This document shows positions 34,909-43,729 of a stretch of DNA of 64,000 bases, one piece after another; within the stretch, counting starts at the first letter, position 1, and each line of letters starts with the position of its first letter. The DNA is taken from assembly GCF_026157065.1 (NCBI RefSeq), contig NZ_JANLGQ010000001.1:1-64000 (forward strand). Reading direction: 5' to 3'. The position numbers and the translations under genes were made by a program. The notes under the pieces are model-generated. The model worked only from the letters and a program-made list of their open reading frames with translations, had not been told where the DNA came from and did no database searches. Source of the DNA: Enterococcus sp. HY326 (GTDB lineage: Bacteria; Bacillota; Bacilli; Lactobacillales; Enterococcaceae).

Positions 34909-35505
34909 ATGAGCGTTGCAACATCGAGAAAAATCATCAACCTAATTTCAATTTTAGGAATTGGCTTTAGTATCGCCATCACCTTTTATTTTATTCACTT
35001 GGGTGTCTTTAAGGACATCAACGCTTTACGCGGCCTCGTTGGCAACTCAGTGATTTTAGGCCCCGTCATTTTTATCTTAATTCAAATTTTGCAGGTTGTC
35101 ATCCCGATTATTCCTGGCGGGATTAGTACAGCAGCTGGTGTCTTAATATTCGGTCCTTGGATGGGCTTCATTTATAATTATGTTGGCATTTGTATTGGCT
35201 CCGTAATTATTTTCCTTTTAGGACGACGCTATGGCAAACCTTTTGTCATGTCATTAGTCAGCGATAAAACTTATAACAAGTACATTAGCTGGTTAGATAA
35301 TCAAAACCGTTTTGACAAATTATTCACACTGGCAATTTTCTTCCCAGTTGCACCGGATGATGCACTTTGTCTAATGGCCGGCTTAACCAATATCTCGGTT
35401 AAAAAATTCACTTGGATTATTCTTTTAGCAAAACCCGCTTCCATCTTCTTATACAGCATGGCTTTAATTTATGGCGGAAACTTGCTTTCAGGTTTATTAG
35501 GATAA
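34909..35505 (+). CDS. TVP38/TMEM64 (VTT-domain) membrane protein
   Basis: 198-residue membrane protein with about five helices. The VTT/DedA-like signature is seen in FGPWMGFIYNYVGICIGS and LLGRRYGKPFV, and in FPVAPDDALCLMAGLT. Related DedA-family proteins act as lipid scramblases or flippases, or in envelope homeostasis. Exact function here unknown. AAAAGGAG precedes the ATG. Confidence 0.85.
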   Translation: MSVATSRKIINLISILGIGFSIAITFYFIHLGVFKDINALRGLVGNSVILGPVIFILIQILQVVIPIIPGGISTAAGVLIFGPWMGFIYNYVGICIGSVIIFLLGRRYGKPFVMSLVSDKTYNKYISWLDNQNRFDKLFTLAIFFPVAPDDALCLMAGLTNISVKKFTWIILLAKPASIFLYSMALIYGGNLLSGLLG

Positions 35506-35514
35506 AATAGATAT

Positions 35515-35555
35515 CTGTGACAGAAGCGCAGTTGGCTTTTTGTCACAGTTTTTTT
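35515..35555 (+). terminator. Terminator after VTT-domain gene
   Basis: CTGTGACA and TGTCACAG pair around an 18-nt loop and are followed by seven T. Confidence 0.85.
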
Positions 35556-35581
35556 ATACTTTAGTTTCAAAGGAGCTGCTT

Positions 35582-37294
35582 ATGTCACTGAATTCTCATG
35601 CAAAAAAAATCAGCCGCCCTGAAACACAAAAGTTTCAGACTAGCCTTTTTCTAAACATTTTTTTATTCGGAATTTTACCATTACTGGCTTTACTTTTAAA
35701 GATAAGCGGCAATGAGCTTTCAAAAGCCCCTATAGATGGGGACATCTTTTGGCTGATTTTCAATAGTTTATTAGTTGTTTTCTTATTGGTGCTAGGTTTG
35801 GCAGTCCACTATTTGATTCTGCCAACAACTGAGGACAGTCAATTGTCCCTGCAAACTACTAAACAGCATTTGTTGTTTTCCTTATCCACCCTAAAGAATC
35901 ATTTTTGGAGTAAATTTATTTTATTAGCCTGCTATGTTTTTATCAGCCTGCCAATCCTAGCTACAGGCTTCTTTTTGACAATGTTAAAAACACTGCCATT
36001 GTCAGCAACGCTACTTGATTTCATCTCCATTCAGCGGGTCCCAGTTATTGGCAGCTTCATTGTCTTGTATCTGGTTTTGTTATTTCTAGGCTTTCGTTTT
36101 CTGTTTGCTTTACCTTTAATGGTAACAGAGCAGAGCAGCCCTAAAATGGCCCTTGCGAAAAGTTGGCAGCTAACCTCTCAAAGAAAAAAATACATATTCG
36201 CTCACGTATTTTTCTCCCTGCTAAGATATTTTGCCATCTTGCTAATTGCATTTCTTGTTTGTTTGGGTATTCAAAAAGTCAGCGAGATAATCTGGTTCGA
36301 GAACGCAACTATAACCGGTAGATTTTTAGTCACCCTTTTGCAATATCTGTTTGTGTTAAATTGGGAATTCTTTCTGTTTAGCTTTTTTAAATGGCTGGTA
36401 AACGCTCTGAAAGAAAATTCTACCTTCAGACAACCCGTTAGTTTTTCTTCGGTAATTTTTACAGCAATCATTACCTTAGTTCCTTTCATCGGCTGGAATT
36501 TTTATAATTTTCAAAACCTACCAGTAGCGATAACTAACCAGCAGCCCACGATTATTTCCCATCGTGGTGTCAGCAATCAAAATGGTCTGCAAAATACTCT
36601 AACCGCTTTAGATAAAACCATTTTGGACAAGCCTGATTATGTTGAAATTGATGTTCAGATGACCAAAGATAGACAATTTGTGGTCTATCATGATTTCGAT
36701 TTGCAGTCGCTTGCCGGTATAACTGGCAGCATTCCCCAATATAATTTAACCGACTTGGTTGGGCTGCCCTTACACGAGGGGCAGCAAAAAGATCAGTTAG
36801 CTAGCTTTTCCGATTATTTTGCTCAGGCTCGCTTACTCAATCAAAAATTACTAATCGAGCTAAAATCAGAGGCCGCCGATACGCAAGAAATGGTCCAACT
36901 ATTTTTAGCTGAATATTTGTCAGAGCTAAAAGAAACAGGCAGTCTTTTACAAAGCTTGCGTCTGTCGATTGTAACACAATTAAAACAAACAGCCCCTGAA
37001 TTAAAGATTGGCTACATCATGCCATTTTCAATTAGTCAGCTACCTAGTTTGCCGACTGATTTTATTGCGATTGATTATCGGACTGTGTCTCAATCCTTGA
37101 TTGAAGGAGCCCATCAGTTGAATCAAACTGTTTTTGTTTGGACGTTGAATGATCAAAAAGCCATTCAACGTTTGGCAAGTTATGATGTAGATGGCATTAT
37201 TACTGACAACTTGCCTGTGACCCAACAGGCCCTCAATCAAAATCAACTTCAGTATTCCAAGCAACTCCTCTCTATGAGCCTCGGCTTTAGCTAA
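35582..37294 (+). CDS. Membrane-anchored glycerophosphodiester phosphodiesterase
   Basis: 570 residues. The N-terminal half is a glycerophosphoryl-diester-phosphodiesterase membrane domain with about six helices; the C-terminal half (from about residue 325) is a GDPD barrel. Catalytic motifs are SHRGVSNQNGLQNT (the usual Glu after the Asn is replaced by Leu-Gln), EIDVQMTKDRQFVVYHD and ELKSEA. It should hydrolyse glycerophosphodiesters or lipoteichoic-acid glycerophosphate at the membrane face. ATG 35582 is chosen for AAAGGAG six bases upstream. Confidence 0.88.
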   Translation: MSLNSHAKKISRPETQKFQTSLFLNIFLFGILPLLALLLKISGNELSKAPIDGDIFWLIFNSLLVVFLLVLGLAVHYLILPTTEDSQLSLQTTKQHLLFSLSTLKNHFWSKFILLACYVFISLPILATGFFLTMLKTLPLSATLLDFISIQRVPVIGSFIVLYLVLLFLGFRFLFALPLMVTEQSSPKMALAKSWQLTSQRKKYIFAHVFFSLLRYFAILLIAFLVCLGIQKVSEIIWFENATITGRFLVTLLQYLFVLNWEFFLFSFFKWLVNALKENSTFRQPVSFSSVIFTAIITLVPFIGWNFYNFQNLPVAITNQQPTIISHRGVSNQNGLQNTLTALDKTILDKPDYVEIDVQMTKDRQFVVYHDFDLQSLAGITGSIPQYNLTDLVGLPLHEGQQKDQLASFSDYFAQARLLNQKLLIELKSEAADTQEMVQLFLAEYLSELKETGSLLQSLRLSIVTQLKQTAPELKIGYIMPFSISQLPSLPTDFIAIDYRTVSQSLIEGAHQLNQTVFVWTLNDQKAIQRLASYDVDGIITDNLPVTQQALNQNQLQYSKQLLSMSLGFS

Positions 37295-37298
37295 AGAG

Positions 37299-37350
37299 AA
37301 GCCCCCAAGAAGCTCGCTGATTTTTTCGGCAAGTTTCTTAGGGGCTTTTA
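37299..37350 (+). terminator. Terminator after GDPD gene
   Basis: AAGCCCCC-AAGAA pairs with TTCTTA-GGGGCTT and is followed by TTTATTTATA. Confidence 0.8.
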
Positions 37351-37366
37351 TTTATACTCCTGGGAG

Positions 37367-37597
37367 TTATGTAGCAACCTGATACGCTGTAACTCCGGTG
37401 GAGACGTTCTCAATTTCTTCGATTCTTACTAAAACTTTAAATTGTAAATCGATTAATCTGATTTCATCTCGGGGAGCATACTCCATGACATTTACTGCTA
37501 CTGTTTTATCATAAACATGCTCAACTCTTCCCAAAATTGATTCTTTTAAACCAATCGGCTGTCCATAGACATAGTTACCAATCTCAATATTCGTCAT
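37367..37597 (-). CDS. Small KOW/SH3-like protein (DUF2187-like)
   Basis: 76-residue soluble protein. GNYVYGQPIGLKESILGRVEHVYD resembles the short beta-barrel (KOW/DUF2187) proteins in which a glycine-rich strand precedes a V-x-x-V-Y segment; the rest is beta-rich and acidic. Function unknown. AAGGAG lies eight bases before the ATG. Single gene. Confidence 0.6.
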   Translation of the reverse strand: MTNIEIGNYVYGQPIGLKESILGRVEHVYDKTVAVNVMEYAPRDEIRLIDLQFKVLVRIEEIENVSTGVTAYQVAT

Positions 37598-37806
37598 TTT
37601 TTATTCTCCTTTCTGTTATTATTATAATAACATGCATTTTTAAAAAAATAAATAGTGTAAACGATTTTAATAGCATATAACTTCAATTTTTTTAACATAA
37701 TGAACGTTATCTAAGTTATTTAAATGTTTTAGTCTGTTTCTTTTTTTAAAACGACCGTTTTGTTACTTTTTTCTCAAAGATTTTTAAAAAAAACAATGAA
37801 ATCAAT

Positions 37807-38817
37807 TTAAGTTGGCTTTATCAAAGCAAATGCGACTTCCTGTGTTTCGAATGAAGTGGAAATTGTTTCCTGACGACTAGCTAATTGAGCTACTTTTTTG
37901 GCAATTGCCAATTCTGTCAACGTTGTATTTTGAAATTCTTTAGCAATGACCTCCTGTGAATAGGTCATCAATGGAACTTGCAGCCAAGCTGCCAAATCGA
38001 TCAAAGCAGTTTCTCCTTGCAATTGTTGTGGACAGGCCAATTGACGAATACTAAAGGGATTAAGCATCTCTTGGTGACAAAACTTTAAAAATTCCCGCTT
38101 CAATTGTGCTGCAGATATCATCTTTGTATAAGAAACTCCTAGATAAAAAAGTTTAGGAACAATCGGGATAATTTTTCTATTGGTTACAATTTCTGCCCTC
38201 GTTGAGATAAAAAATACAGCCGCAAAATCATCCAAATCGCTGAAAGATGTGATTGGTGTCAGCCGTGGAATATCTTGTAAAAACGGTTGCTCTTGCAATA
38301 AGCCAATTTTGGCATCAGATTTTAAGAGCTGATCTAAATAATCCGGATTAGTCTTGTCCCTTGAATACCAGCCACGAACAGCTTTGACGATTCCTGCAAA
38401 AGTCGCTAATTCTGGGTTCTCTTCTTGGCCGGTAATCACCGCCGTTGCGTCTAAATCTTTCGCTAAGGTCCGTGTCAAACGATTGCCGTAGTTTTCCTTA
38501 CCAGGTAGTAAACTGATAATAAATTTTCCTGCTTCATCTATCAAAAGGACAAATTTTTTTGAATCTGTCCAGTTTCCTTGAGTGGGAAACCTCTTTAAGA
38601 AATGACTGGTCGACATAAAGCAAATCAGCCCGTCGTACTCAGCCAATAAAGAGGTGAAAACCTTACTTAAATCTGTCTCCACAAAAAATAAAGTTTGCGA
38701 ATCTGCCAACTCTTCCGGCAAAATTAATTCAGTTTGGATAGTTGAATTCATTTTTTCAATCGTCTGTTTTGCCAATTCTTTGCCCTTTTTAGTTAATCCA
38801 ATTAAGCCAATTTTCAC
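37807..38817 (-). CDS. Orphan CbiG-like protein
   Basis: 336-residue protein with the layout of CbiG (cobalt-precorrin-5A hydrolase). The N-terminal domain contains LLPGKENYGNRLTRTLAKDLDATAVITG, matching the CbiG stretch that precedes ATPVITTATD-like sequences. A middle segment follows, and a C-terminal CbiG domain (about 225-336: YTKMISAAQLKREFLKFC, then LAAWLQVPLMTYS). The family's Gly-rich GHxGGAN and GVGCRRG motifs are changed (GKENYGN, LGVSYTK). No other cobalamin genes are in the window. The biological role outside B12 synthesis is unknown. Confidence 0.7.
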   Translation of the reverse strand: MKIGLIGLTKKGKELAKQTIEKMNSTIQTELILPEELADSQTLFFVETDLSKVFTSLLAEYDGLICFMSTSHFLKRFPTQGNWTDSKKFVLLIDEAGKFIISLLPGKENYGNRLTRTLAKDLDATAVITGQEENPELATFAGIVKAVRGWYSRDKTNPDYLDQLLKSDAKIGLLQEQPFLQDIPRLTPITSFSDLDDFAAVFFISTRAEIVTNRKIIPIVPKLFYLGVSYTKMISAAQLKREFLKFCHQEMLNPFSIRQLACPQQLQGETALIDLAAWLQVPLMTYSQEVIAKEFQNTTLTELAIAKKVAQLASRQETISTSFETQEVAFALIKPT

Positions 38818-39200
38818 CTTTCCACCCCCACAGCCATCCTTACTACCTCTATTATAGCTTAGATTTTTTACAAGAAAAGTGAAAACGCTTCATTTTAAAA
38901 CAAATTACTTATTTATTTTAAAAAATCGCAAAATTAGCTGAGAGCGAGCAAATATTCTATAAAATTTAAATAACAACAAAAAAGGAATCATTTATTTCTA
39001 TTTTTTTTCGCAAACCAATTTTAAAATTTTTTTCAAGAGTATCCTCAGTAAAGGTGTAATGATTGGGATTACTCCAATAGTAAGAAACACCGCTATTCAT
39101 TACGAAAGACGTAATTTTTGTAAATTAAAAGAAATAAAAAACGATTCTTTTGGCCTAAGTGCTATAATCAAATTGAGAAAAACATAAAGGCGGGATTAAA
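38818..39200. other. AT-rich intergenic region
   Basis: About 380 bp without a credible gene. A TATAAT on the minus strand (38852-38857) probably serves the CbiG-like gene, with a near-cre TGAAAACGCTTCA (38880-38892) upstream. On the plus side TGCTATAAT (39161-39169) is an extended -10 for the lipoprotein gene. A small inverted repeat GTAAT/ATTAC lies near 39057-39076. Confidence 0.4.
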
Positions 39201-39965
39201 ATGAAAAAACAAATGATTTTTTTGGGATTGTCTTTTTTGTTACTAAGCGGCTGTCAAAAAAATGAGCCAACTACCTCTAGCTCAAGCACCTCAACTACTG
39301 ATACCATTAGCCAATCAGAAGCTTCTAGCAGCTCTACTAAAATAAGCTCCACAACAACTTCTACAACAGTAAGCTCTGAAGCTAGCACGAATTCTTCGAC
39401 AGCCCCCACTGCAGTCAGAGTTTATTCTGAAGCTGAAAAGCAGGCTATAACTGAAACTTTTTTGACTTGGGCAGATAGTCGTGCTAAAACTGCTGGCATG
39501 GCAGTCAATTCAAATTATTTTGATCATGGTGCCAGCGGTATCGGCGATTGGTACGCCGTTACTTCGGATGGTTTAATTCAAGTGCAACAGCAATCTGAAA
39601 ACGAACTGCCAGGCTATAACGCCTTTCCGTTACACAGCCTTGGTGGAATTGTCTGGTATTATTCGGTAAACGGGGTAACGGGCATTACCGATGAAGTAGA
39701 TGACCCACAGAATTCGCCTAGCACCGCAGTTGGTTTTTCAAATGTGGCGGATAGCCAACAGCCTTTTACGAAATATATTTTAGCGGATAATGGTGTCGTT
39801 TATGAAGCCCAAACGAGCTCGGCCTTTTCCGATGGCTTTTATGTCGCTGGCGATGATGGAAACCTTTATACCTACTATTCACCAGAGAGCCAGCTAGTTT
39901 TCCAAAAATCACAAGACACCGCTGCACAAACTGAACTGCAAAGTATTTTGAGTCAGTATAACTAG
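39201..39965 (+). CDS. Lipoprotein with Ser/Thr-rich linker
   Basis: 254 residues. The signal peptide ends in lipobox LSGC with Cys18 as anchor, followed by a Ser/Thr linker of about 50 residues (24-73) that probably spans the cell wall. The folded C-terminal domain (about 75-254) is rich in aromatic residues, with WADSRAKTAGMAVNSNYFDH, GDWYAVTSDG and VVYEAQTSS. Similar lipoproteins occur in enterococci and lactobacilli, some as DUF4767; I cannot confirm that assignment. Function unknown. A second, smaller lipoprotein gene follows 110 bp downstream. Confidence 0.75.
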   Translation: MKKQMIFLGLSFLLLSGCQKNEPTTSSSSTSTTDTISQSEASSSSTKISSTTTSTTVSSEASTNSSTAPTAVRVYSEAEKQAITETFLTWADSRAKTAGMAVNSNYFDHGASGIGDWYAVTSDGLIQVQQQSENELPGYNAFPLHSLGGIVWYYSVNGVTGITDEVDDPQNSPSTAVGFSNVADSQQPFTKYILADNGVVYEAQTSSAFSDGFYVAGDDGNLYTYYSPESQLVFQKSQDTAAQTELQSILSQYN

Positions 39966-40073
39966 CCAATTATTCTCAAGATTTTCTAATCTAAAAATAA
40001 CTTTTCTTCGCTTGATTTATTGATATAATAGCTATTTGGAAGAATGATAAAAAAAGAAATTAGGTGTAAGAAA

Positions 40074-40475
40074 ATGAAAAAAATTATGGGACTTACTTTA
40101 GTATGTGCAAGTTTCTTTGTCTTGAGCGCTTGCGGTACTTCAAATGATTCAACTAGTAGCTCTTCAAGTGAAACGACTACTACTTCAACTTCGGCTGCTA
40201 CTCAAGGTGTGACGTTTACCAAAGGCTTTTACACGTCCAATCCAGAAAAGCAGGTTGAAATTAAAGGAACTGCTGATGAAGATGGAACCATTACCTTCAA
40301 TAATGCCGCCGGTGAAGAAGAAGCTGTGGCGGTAACTGCTGGCGAAGACTTTACAATTAATTACGATATGGCTGAACTTGGCGACACAGAGGTTACCTTC
40401 ACTTTTAAAAATGCAGACAATCAAAGCTCAAGCTATGATATCAAACTAATTGCCAATCATTTTGAAGAAGAATAG
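40074..40475 (+). CDS. Small lipoprotein with Ser/Thr-rich linker
   Basis: 133 residues. Lipobox LSAC with Cys20; short Ser/Thr linker (22-48); a C-terminal beta-sandwich-like domain of about 85 residues (TKGFYTSNPEKQVEIKG, TVTFTFKNADN-like strands) that looks like a small Ig-like or DUF-type extracellular domain. The start at ATG 40074 follows AGGTG; the open frame extends ten codons upstream without support. TATAAT at 40023-40028 is a likely promoter. Function unknown. Confidence 0.7.
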   Translation: MKKIMGLTLVCASFFVLSACGTSNDSTSSSSSETTTTSTSAATQGVTFTKGFYTSNPEKQVEIKGTADEDGTITFNNAAGEEEAVAVTAGEDFTINYDMAELGDTEVTFTFKNADNQSSSYDIKLIANHFEEE

Positions 40476-40513
40476 TAACGCTTGATTGTGCTTTCAGCAA
40501 AATCAAATGCTGA

Positions 40514-40581
40514 TTCATTCGACAAAAAGGAGCAGACTCACCTGATACACTAGGTAAGCCTGCTCCTTTTTGTCGAATGAA
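40514..40581 (+). terminator. Very long-stem terminator
   Basis: A perfect 22-bp stem (TTCATTCGACAAAAAGGAGC and complement, 40514-40535 with 40560-40581), plus an inner CACCT/AGGT stem. It lacks a long T-run after the outer stem. Confidence 0.65.
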
Positions 40582-40610
40582 CATTTTAAAATCACAAGCA
40601 GAATTTGATA

Positions 40611-40639
40611 TTGTACTGCTTTTGACAATCCTCTATAAT
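40611..40639 (+). promoter_or_regulatory. Promoter of the 35-residue peptide gene
   Basis: TTGTAC, 17-nt spacer, TATAAT (about 40634-40639), followed after about 30 bp by CAGGAGG and the start codon. Confidence 0.55.
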
Positions 40640-40682
40640 AATAAGCATTAGCAAAGCTTTTCAAAGTCAGGAGGAAGACACC

Positions 40683-40790
40683 TTGAATAATAATAACGAC
40701 AATAATAACCGAGCAGATGAGTTAATAAAGATTGCCATCGGTTTATTAATTCTTGCTGCTATAGTCAGCTTGGCCAAATTCTTTTTATAG
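40683..40790 (+). CDS. 35-residue single-helix membrane peptide
   Basis: Small ORF with TTG start behind AGGAGG (eight bases). It begins with an Asn-rich polar stretch (MNNNNDNNNRADEL) and ends in one hydrophobic helix (IAIGLLILAAIVSLAKFFL). It has its own promoter. No family recognised. A single C-terminal helix without signal peptide is compatible with a small membrane regulator or a type I toxin-like peptide, but neither is shown. Confidence 0.6.
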   Translation: MNNNNDNNNRADELIKIAIGLLILAAIVSLAKFFL

Positions 40791-40807
40791 CCTAACCTTA
40801 AATCGAT

Positions 40808-40944
40808 GAGCCTGTGACATTAATCTTTTAACTGAAGAAATCCCGAGCTATAGTAAGTCCGAATCGCAAATTAACACCATCTAGTGGTTTTCACTAGCTG
40901 TCGTTCGTAAAGTTGAGCTTTGTTCTAACTAATGTCACAGCCTC
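40808..40944. repeat. Dispersed inverted-repeat element, copy B
   Basis: 137-bp element bounded by GAGCCTGTGACATTAATC and, inward from the right, GAGGCTGTGACATTAGTT. It matches copy A at 6405-6565 in both ends, in the internal TCGCAAATTAACAC block and in the distance (67-68 bp) from that block to the right end. The left arm is shorter than in copy A. Confidence 0.65.
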
Positions 40945-41219
40945 AATCATAAAAAATAGCTTCAGCGCATCCTTGACGAAAAGTTTTATGTCACAGTTGT
41001 TACTAGTCTTTTTTCATGGACAATCCTTCAAACTACTTCTGCTAGACTAAATTTTAAATCGACCAACAACCTGGGCTTTTTTACATCTGAGCTGAATTTT
41101 CAATTTTGCCTGCAATTTACCGACAAATTTTTTTACTTCCCTACGAATGAAGTCTTTTGTTTTTGATGCCCATCAGCTATTCATTTCATCAACATCAATT
41201 GACAACAGCACCAAACAAA
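40945..41219. other. Intergenic, no gene seen
   Basis: About 275 bp between the repeat element and the stress-protein terminator. Neither strand has a credible ORF with a ribosome-binding site, and no structured RNA is recognised. Confidence 0.3.
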
Positions 41220-41245
41220 AAGGCCAAGCGATTTTGCTTGGCCTT
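41220..41245 (-). terminator. Terminator of the universal stress protein gene
   Basis: AAGGCCAAGC and GCTTGGCCTT around a six-base loop, then TTTTTG on the minus strand. Confidence 0.9.
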
Positions 41246-41257
41246 GTTTTAATAGTA

Positions 41258-41692
41258 TTATTTCACTACTAGCACGTTACAAGGGGCGTGGTTGACAACA
41301 AACGCGGTGGTGGAACCTACTAGCATTCTTTGAATTCTGCCTTTGCCTGTTACACCAATTACAATCAAATCAATATTATGTTTCTCTGGAAGCGTACTAG
41401 ATATGAGTTGTTTAGGACTTCCCAACTCGACAATTGATACCGTGTTCGTGACTCCTTCGCTTTCAGCTAAGCGAATTTTGTCAGCAGCCTTGTTCTTAGC
41501 AAATTCCATTTCTGCATCTAAAACTTTCGTGTAGGCATAAGCACTATTGGAGATATCTGCATCGTTGATGATTATAGCAATATACAATTTGGCTTGGCTA
41601 TTTTTGGCAATTGCCAGCGACTCTTCAAAGGCTTTATCGGCTTGTTCGGATCCATCTACAGCGACTAAAATGTTCTGATACCCATCTAGCAT
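41258..41692 (-). CDS. Universal stress protein UspA family
   Basis: 144-residue cytoplasmic UspA-fold protein. The ATP-binding signature G-2x-G-9x-G-S/T is present as GVTGKGRIQRMLVGSTT, and the N-terminal ILVAVDGSEQADKA supplies the acidic phosphate-site residue, so it belongs to the nucleotide-binding class. ATG 41692 is chosen for GGAGGTG six bases upstream; ten extra in-frame codons precede it. Single gene. Confidence 0.9.
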   Translation of the reverse strand: MLDGYQNILVAVDGSEQADKAFEESLAIAKNSQAKLYIAIIINDADISNSAYAYTKVLDAEMEFAKNKAADKIRLAESEGVTNTVSIVELGSPKQLISSTLPEKHNIDLIVIGVTGKGRIQRMLVGSTTAFVVNHAPCNVLVVK

Positions 41693-41975
41693 GATGTTCA
41701 CCTCCCACTTAAATTTTACCATATTTTACAGGGTGATTCCTGATTTTTAAAAGGAAAAATCTTTTTCATCCCTTTTAATCAGCATAAAAAAAGCAAAATT
41801 TTAAGTTGGTATGAAGAAGTGTACTCATCTTAAAACAAGTAAAGAATTTTTGTGTTAAAACAACGCTCCAAACAAACTAGTCTATTCATTCTGATAAATA
41901 ACTCATTAAAGAATGATGCTACAAAAATACCTCTTTAAAGACTAATTTTCTACCCTATTTTTCTTTGTGTCACAA

Positions 41976-42641
41976 TCAGCTTGCATCAAGCCAATTTTGT
42001 TGCAAACAGTACCCTTTTCGCCAGATTACTTTCAAAGCTTGCCCATCAAAACCAGCGTTTTCCATTTTCAATCGTATTTTGCTGACCAGTTGAGAAATCT
42101 GAGTCTTCCTCGATGTATTCGCGGGCTCCTGCCAGATTCCAAAACAAATTTGATCGCGGGTTAGGATTTTCCCTTCTGCTTCCTCCAACAGATCAAATAG
42201 TCGATTCTCCGTAATCGACATTTTTGCTTTGAAATCTTCAATAGCCGTCACCCCAGCTCCGTTTTGTTGGCTGCTTCTCTTCCCACTTACAAGAATTTCC
42301 CTTAGTTCGGCAATTGTCATTTGAGCAGAAACTATTTTAGAATCGTTAAACTCCTGAATACCATCTTCATAAAGAAAGCTGCCATCTATTTCAAGATTAT
42401 CTGTTACTCGATAGACTGCGATATCTTTAGGAAGGTACGCCAAAAACTGGCGAGCATCATAATCTGCAATCGTCTCGCTGAGCATAACAATCTTGAAAAA
42501 ATTTGAATACAGTTCCTCACATTCTGGCCCCTTTTTCAGTAAAAGCGCGGAGCAAAATACCTCATAGCCCAAAAAACGTAATTTTTTTTCTAAATTACTT
42601 TCCTGCGCTGGATTGTTCGTTAAAATCACAATAGGCTCCAT
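41976..42641 (-). CDS. Orphan winged-helix regulator with degenerate receiver
   Basis: 221 residues. The C-terminal half (about 125-220) is an OmpR/PhoB winged helix (ITENRLFDLLEEAEGKILTR, SQLVSKIRLKMENAG, IWRKGYCLQ). The N-terminal half has receiver-like length and begins VILTNNPAQES, but the acidic pair and phospho-acceptor Asp are missing, so it is not expected to be phosphorylated. No kinase gene is nearby. A TetR gene is divergent, 485 bp away. Similar orphan regulators are common in enterococci; targets are unknown. Confidence 0.7.
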   Translation of the reverse strand: MEPIVILTNNPAQESNLEKKLRFLGYEVFCSALLLKKGPECEELYSNFFKIVMLSETIADYDARQFLAYLPKDIAVYRVTDNLEIDGSFLYEDGIQEFNDSKIVSAQMTIAELREILVSGKRSSQQNGAGVTAIEDFKAKMSITENRLFDLLEEAEGKILTRDQICFGIWQEPANTSRKTQISQLVSKIRLKMENAGFDGQALKVIWRKGYCLQQNWLDAS

Positions 42642-43126
42642 GAAGCCCCTCCATTTCTCTCCAATTTTTTTTATAAAAAATAATCAAAATAGTATTTTTA
42701 TTCAAAATACATCATTTATCTTCTTATTAAAGAAAATTATATAAAATAATAAATAAAATAACTATCATATACATCGAATTATGACATTTCTTTTTATAAA
42801 GTACAATTTACAATAGACTATAATTTGTAAAGCTCGTGATTCATCTCAACTATGAACAAAATATTTTTGCCTTTTTTTAAAATCCGATTAAAAAAACTCC
42901 TGATAAATCGGCAAATAACAGAAATACTATATCTGTAAAATTGCCGAATTTGATTTTTTTTGATAAAAAATTCCAAATTAATCATTTTCGTTTTTACAGG
43001 CAACAAATATTACAAAAAATATTAAAATAACCTATGTTTTAAAAAAATAAATTGAAAACTAGATAAAAAAAATGTATCATTCCAAATGATTGGTAAATTT
43101 TATTGTGTTATAAAGGAGGGAATCTT
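42642..43126. other. Very AT-rich divergent intergenic region
   Basis: About 485 bp between two divergent regulator genes, with long A/T runs and no believable coding frame. TTTACAA (42807-42813) and TTGTAAA (42825-42831) form an inverted repeat around a TATAAT-like element and may be an operator. Confidence 0.4.
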
Positions 43127-43729
43127 GTGACTGACAAGTCAACCTCGAAGCTCATTACTGATTGCTTCGTTGATCTACTGCTAAAAAAAAATTTCAAGTC
43201 GATCTCTATCACAGAAATTACAAAAGAAGTCAATATTAGCCGTGTTACGTTTTATAAAAATTTTCGCAATAAAGAAGACATTCTTGATACCTTGATTGAA
43301 AAATTGTTAAGAGAGTTTGATTCTTTACAGCAAAAGCAGACAGCTATCTTAAAAAAAACTCATGCAACCAATAGTGAAGAATTGAAGCGAGTTCTTTTGC
43401 CAAATACCCTAGAGCTCCTTTGCTTTTTTTGCGAGCACAAACAGTATATTCGTGCTCTGCTGGCAAATAAAAGCTTGGTAGATTTTATGGATTTGTTACA
43501 CCTGACCTATTACAATCAATTTTCCCAAGCTCTGCTCACTATTTTTTCAAAAAAAATAGCTGAAGACGTTTTAAATTATTATGCGACCTTTATTGCTGCT
43601 GGAGTAAATGCGGTGATTGAACAATGGTTTTATACCGGCTTACATAACTCCCCAGAAACGATTGTCGAGATTCTTTTGAATATGCTGATTCCTCCACTCA
43701 CAGAGTTACACCTTTTGACATTGTCTTAA
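43127..43729 (+). CDS. TetR-family transcriptional regulator
   Basis: 200-residue regulator. The N-terminal helix-turn-helix (about 5-55) reads ISITEITKEVNISRVTFYKNFRNKEDIL, the classical TetR pattern with Phe-Tyr-Lys-x-Phe. The C-terminal ligand domain is all-helical and resembles the DhaS-like branch. GTG 43127 is the start, six bases behind AAAGGAGGG. Ligand and targets are unknown. No transporter gene is adjacent. Confidence 0.85.
   Translation: MTDKSTSKLITDCFVDLLLKKNFKSISITEITKEVNISRVTFYKNFRNKEDILDTLIEKLLREFDSLQQKQTAILKKTHATNSEELKRVLLPNTLELLCFFCEHKQYIRALLANKSLVDFMDLLHLTYYNQFSQALLTIFSKKIAEDVLNYYATFIAAGVNAVIEQWFYTGLHNSPETIVEILLNMLIPPLTELHLLTLS

Noticed and set aside
42818-43006. 62-codon minus-strand frame between the two regulators
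   Set aside because: Composition is that of translated AT-rich DNA and no start signal is present.
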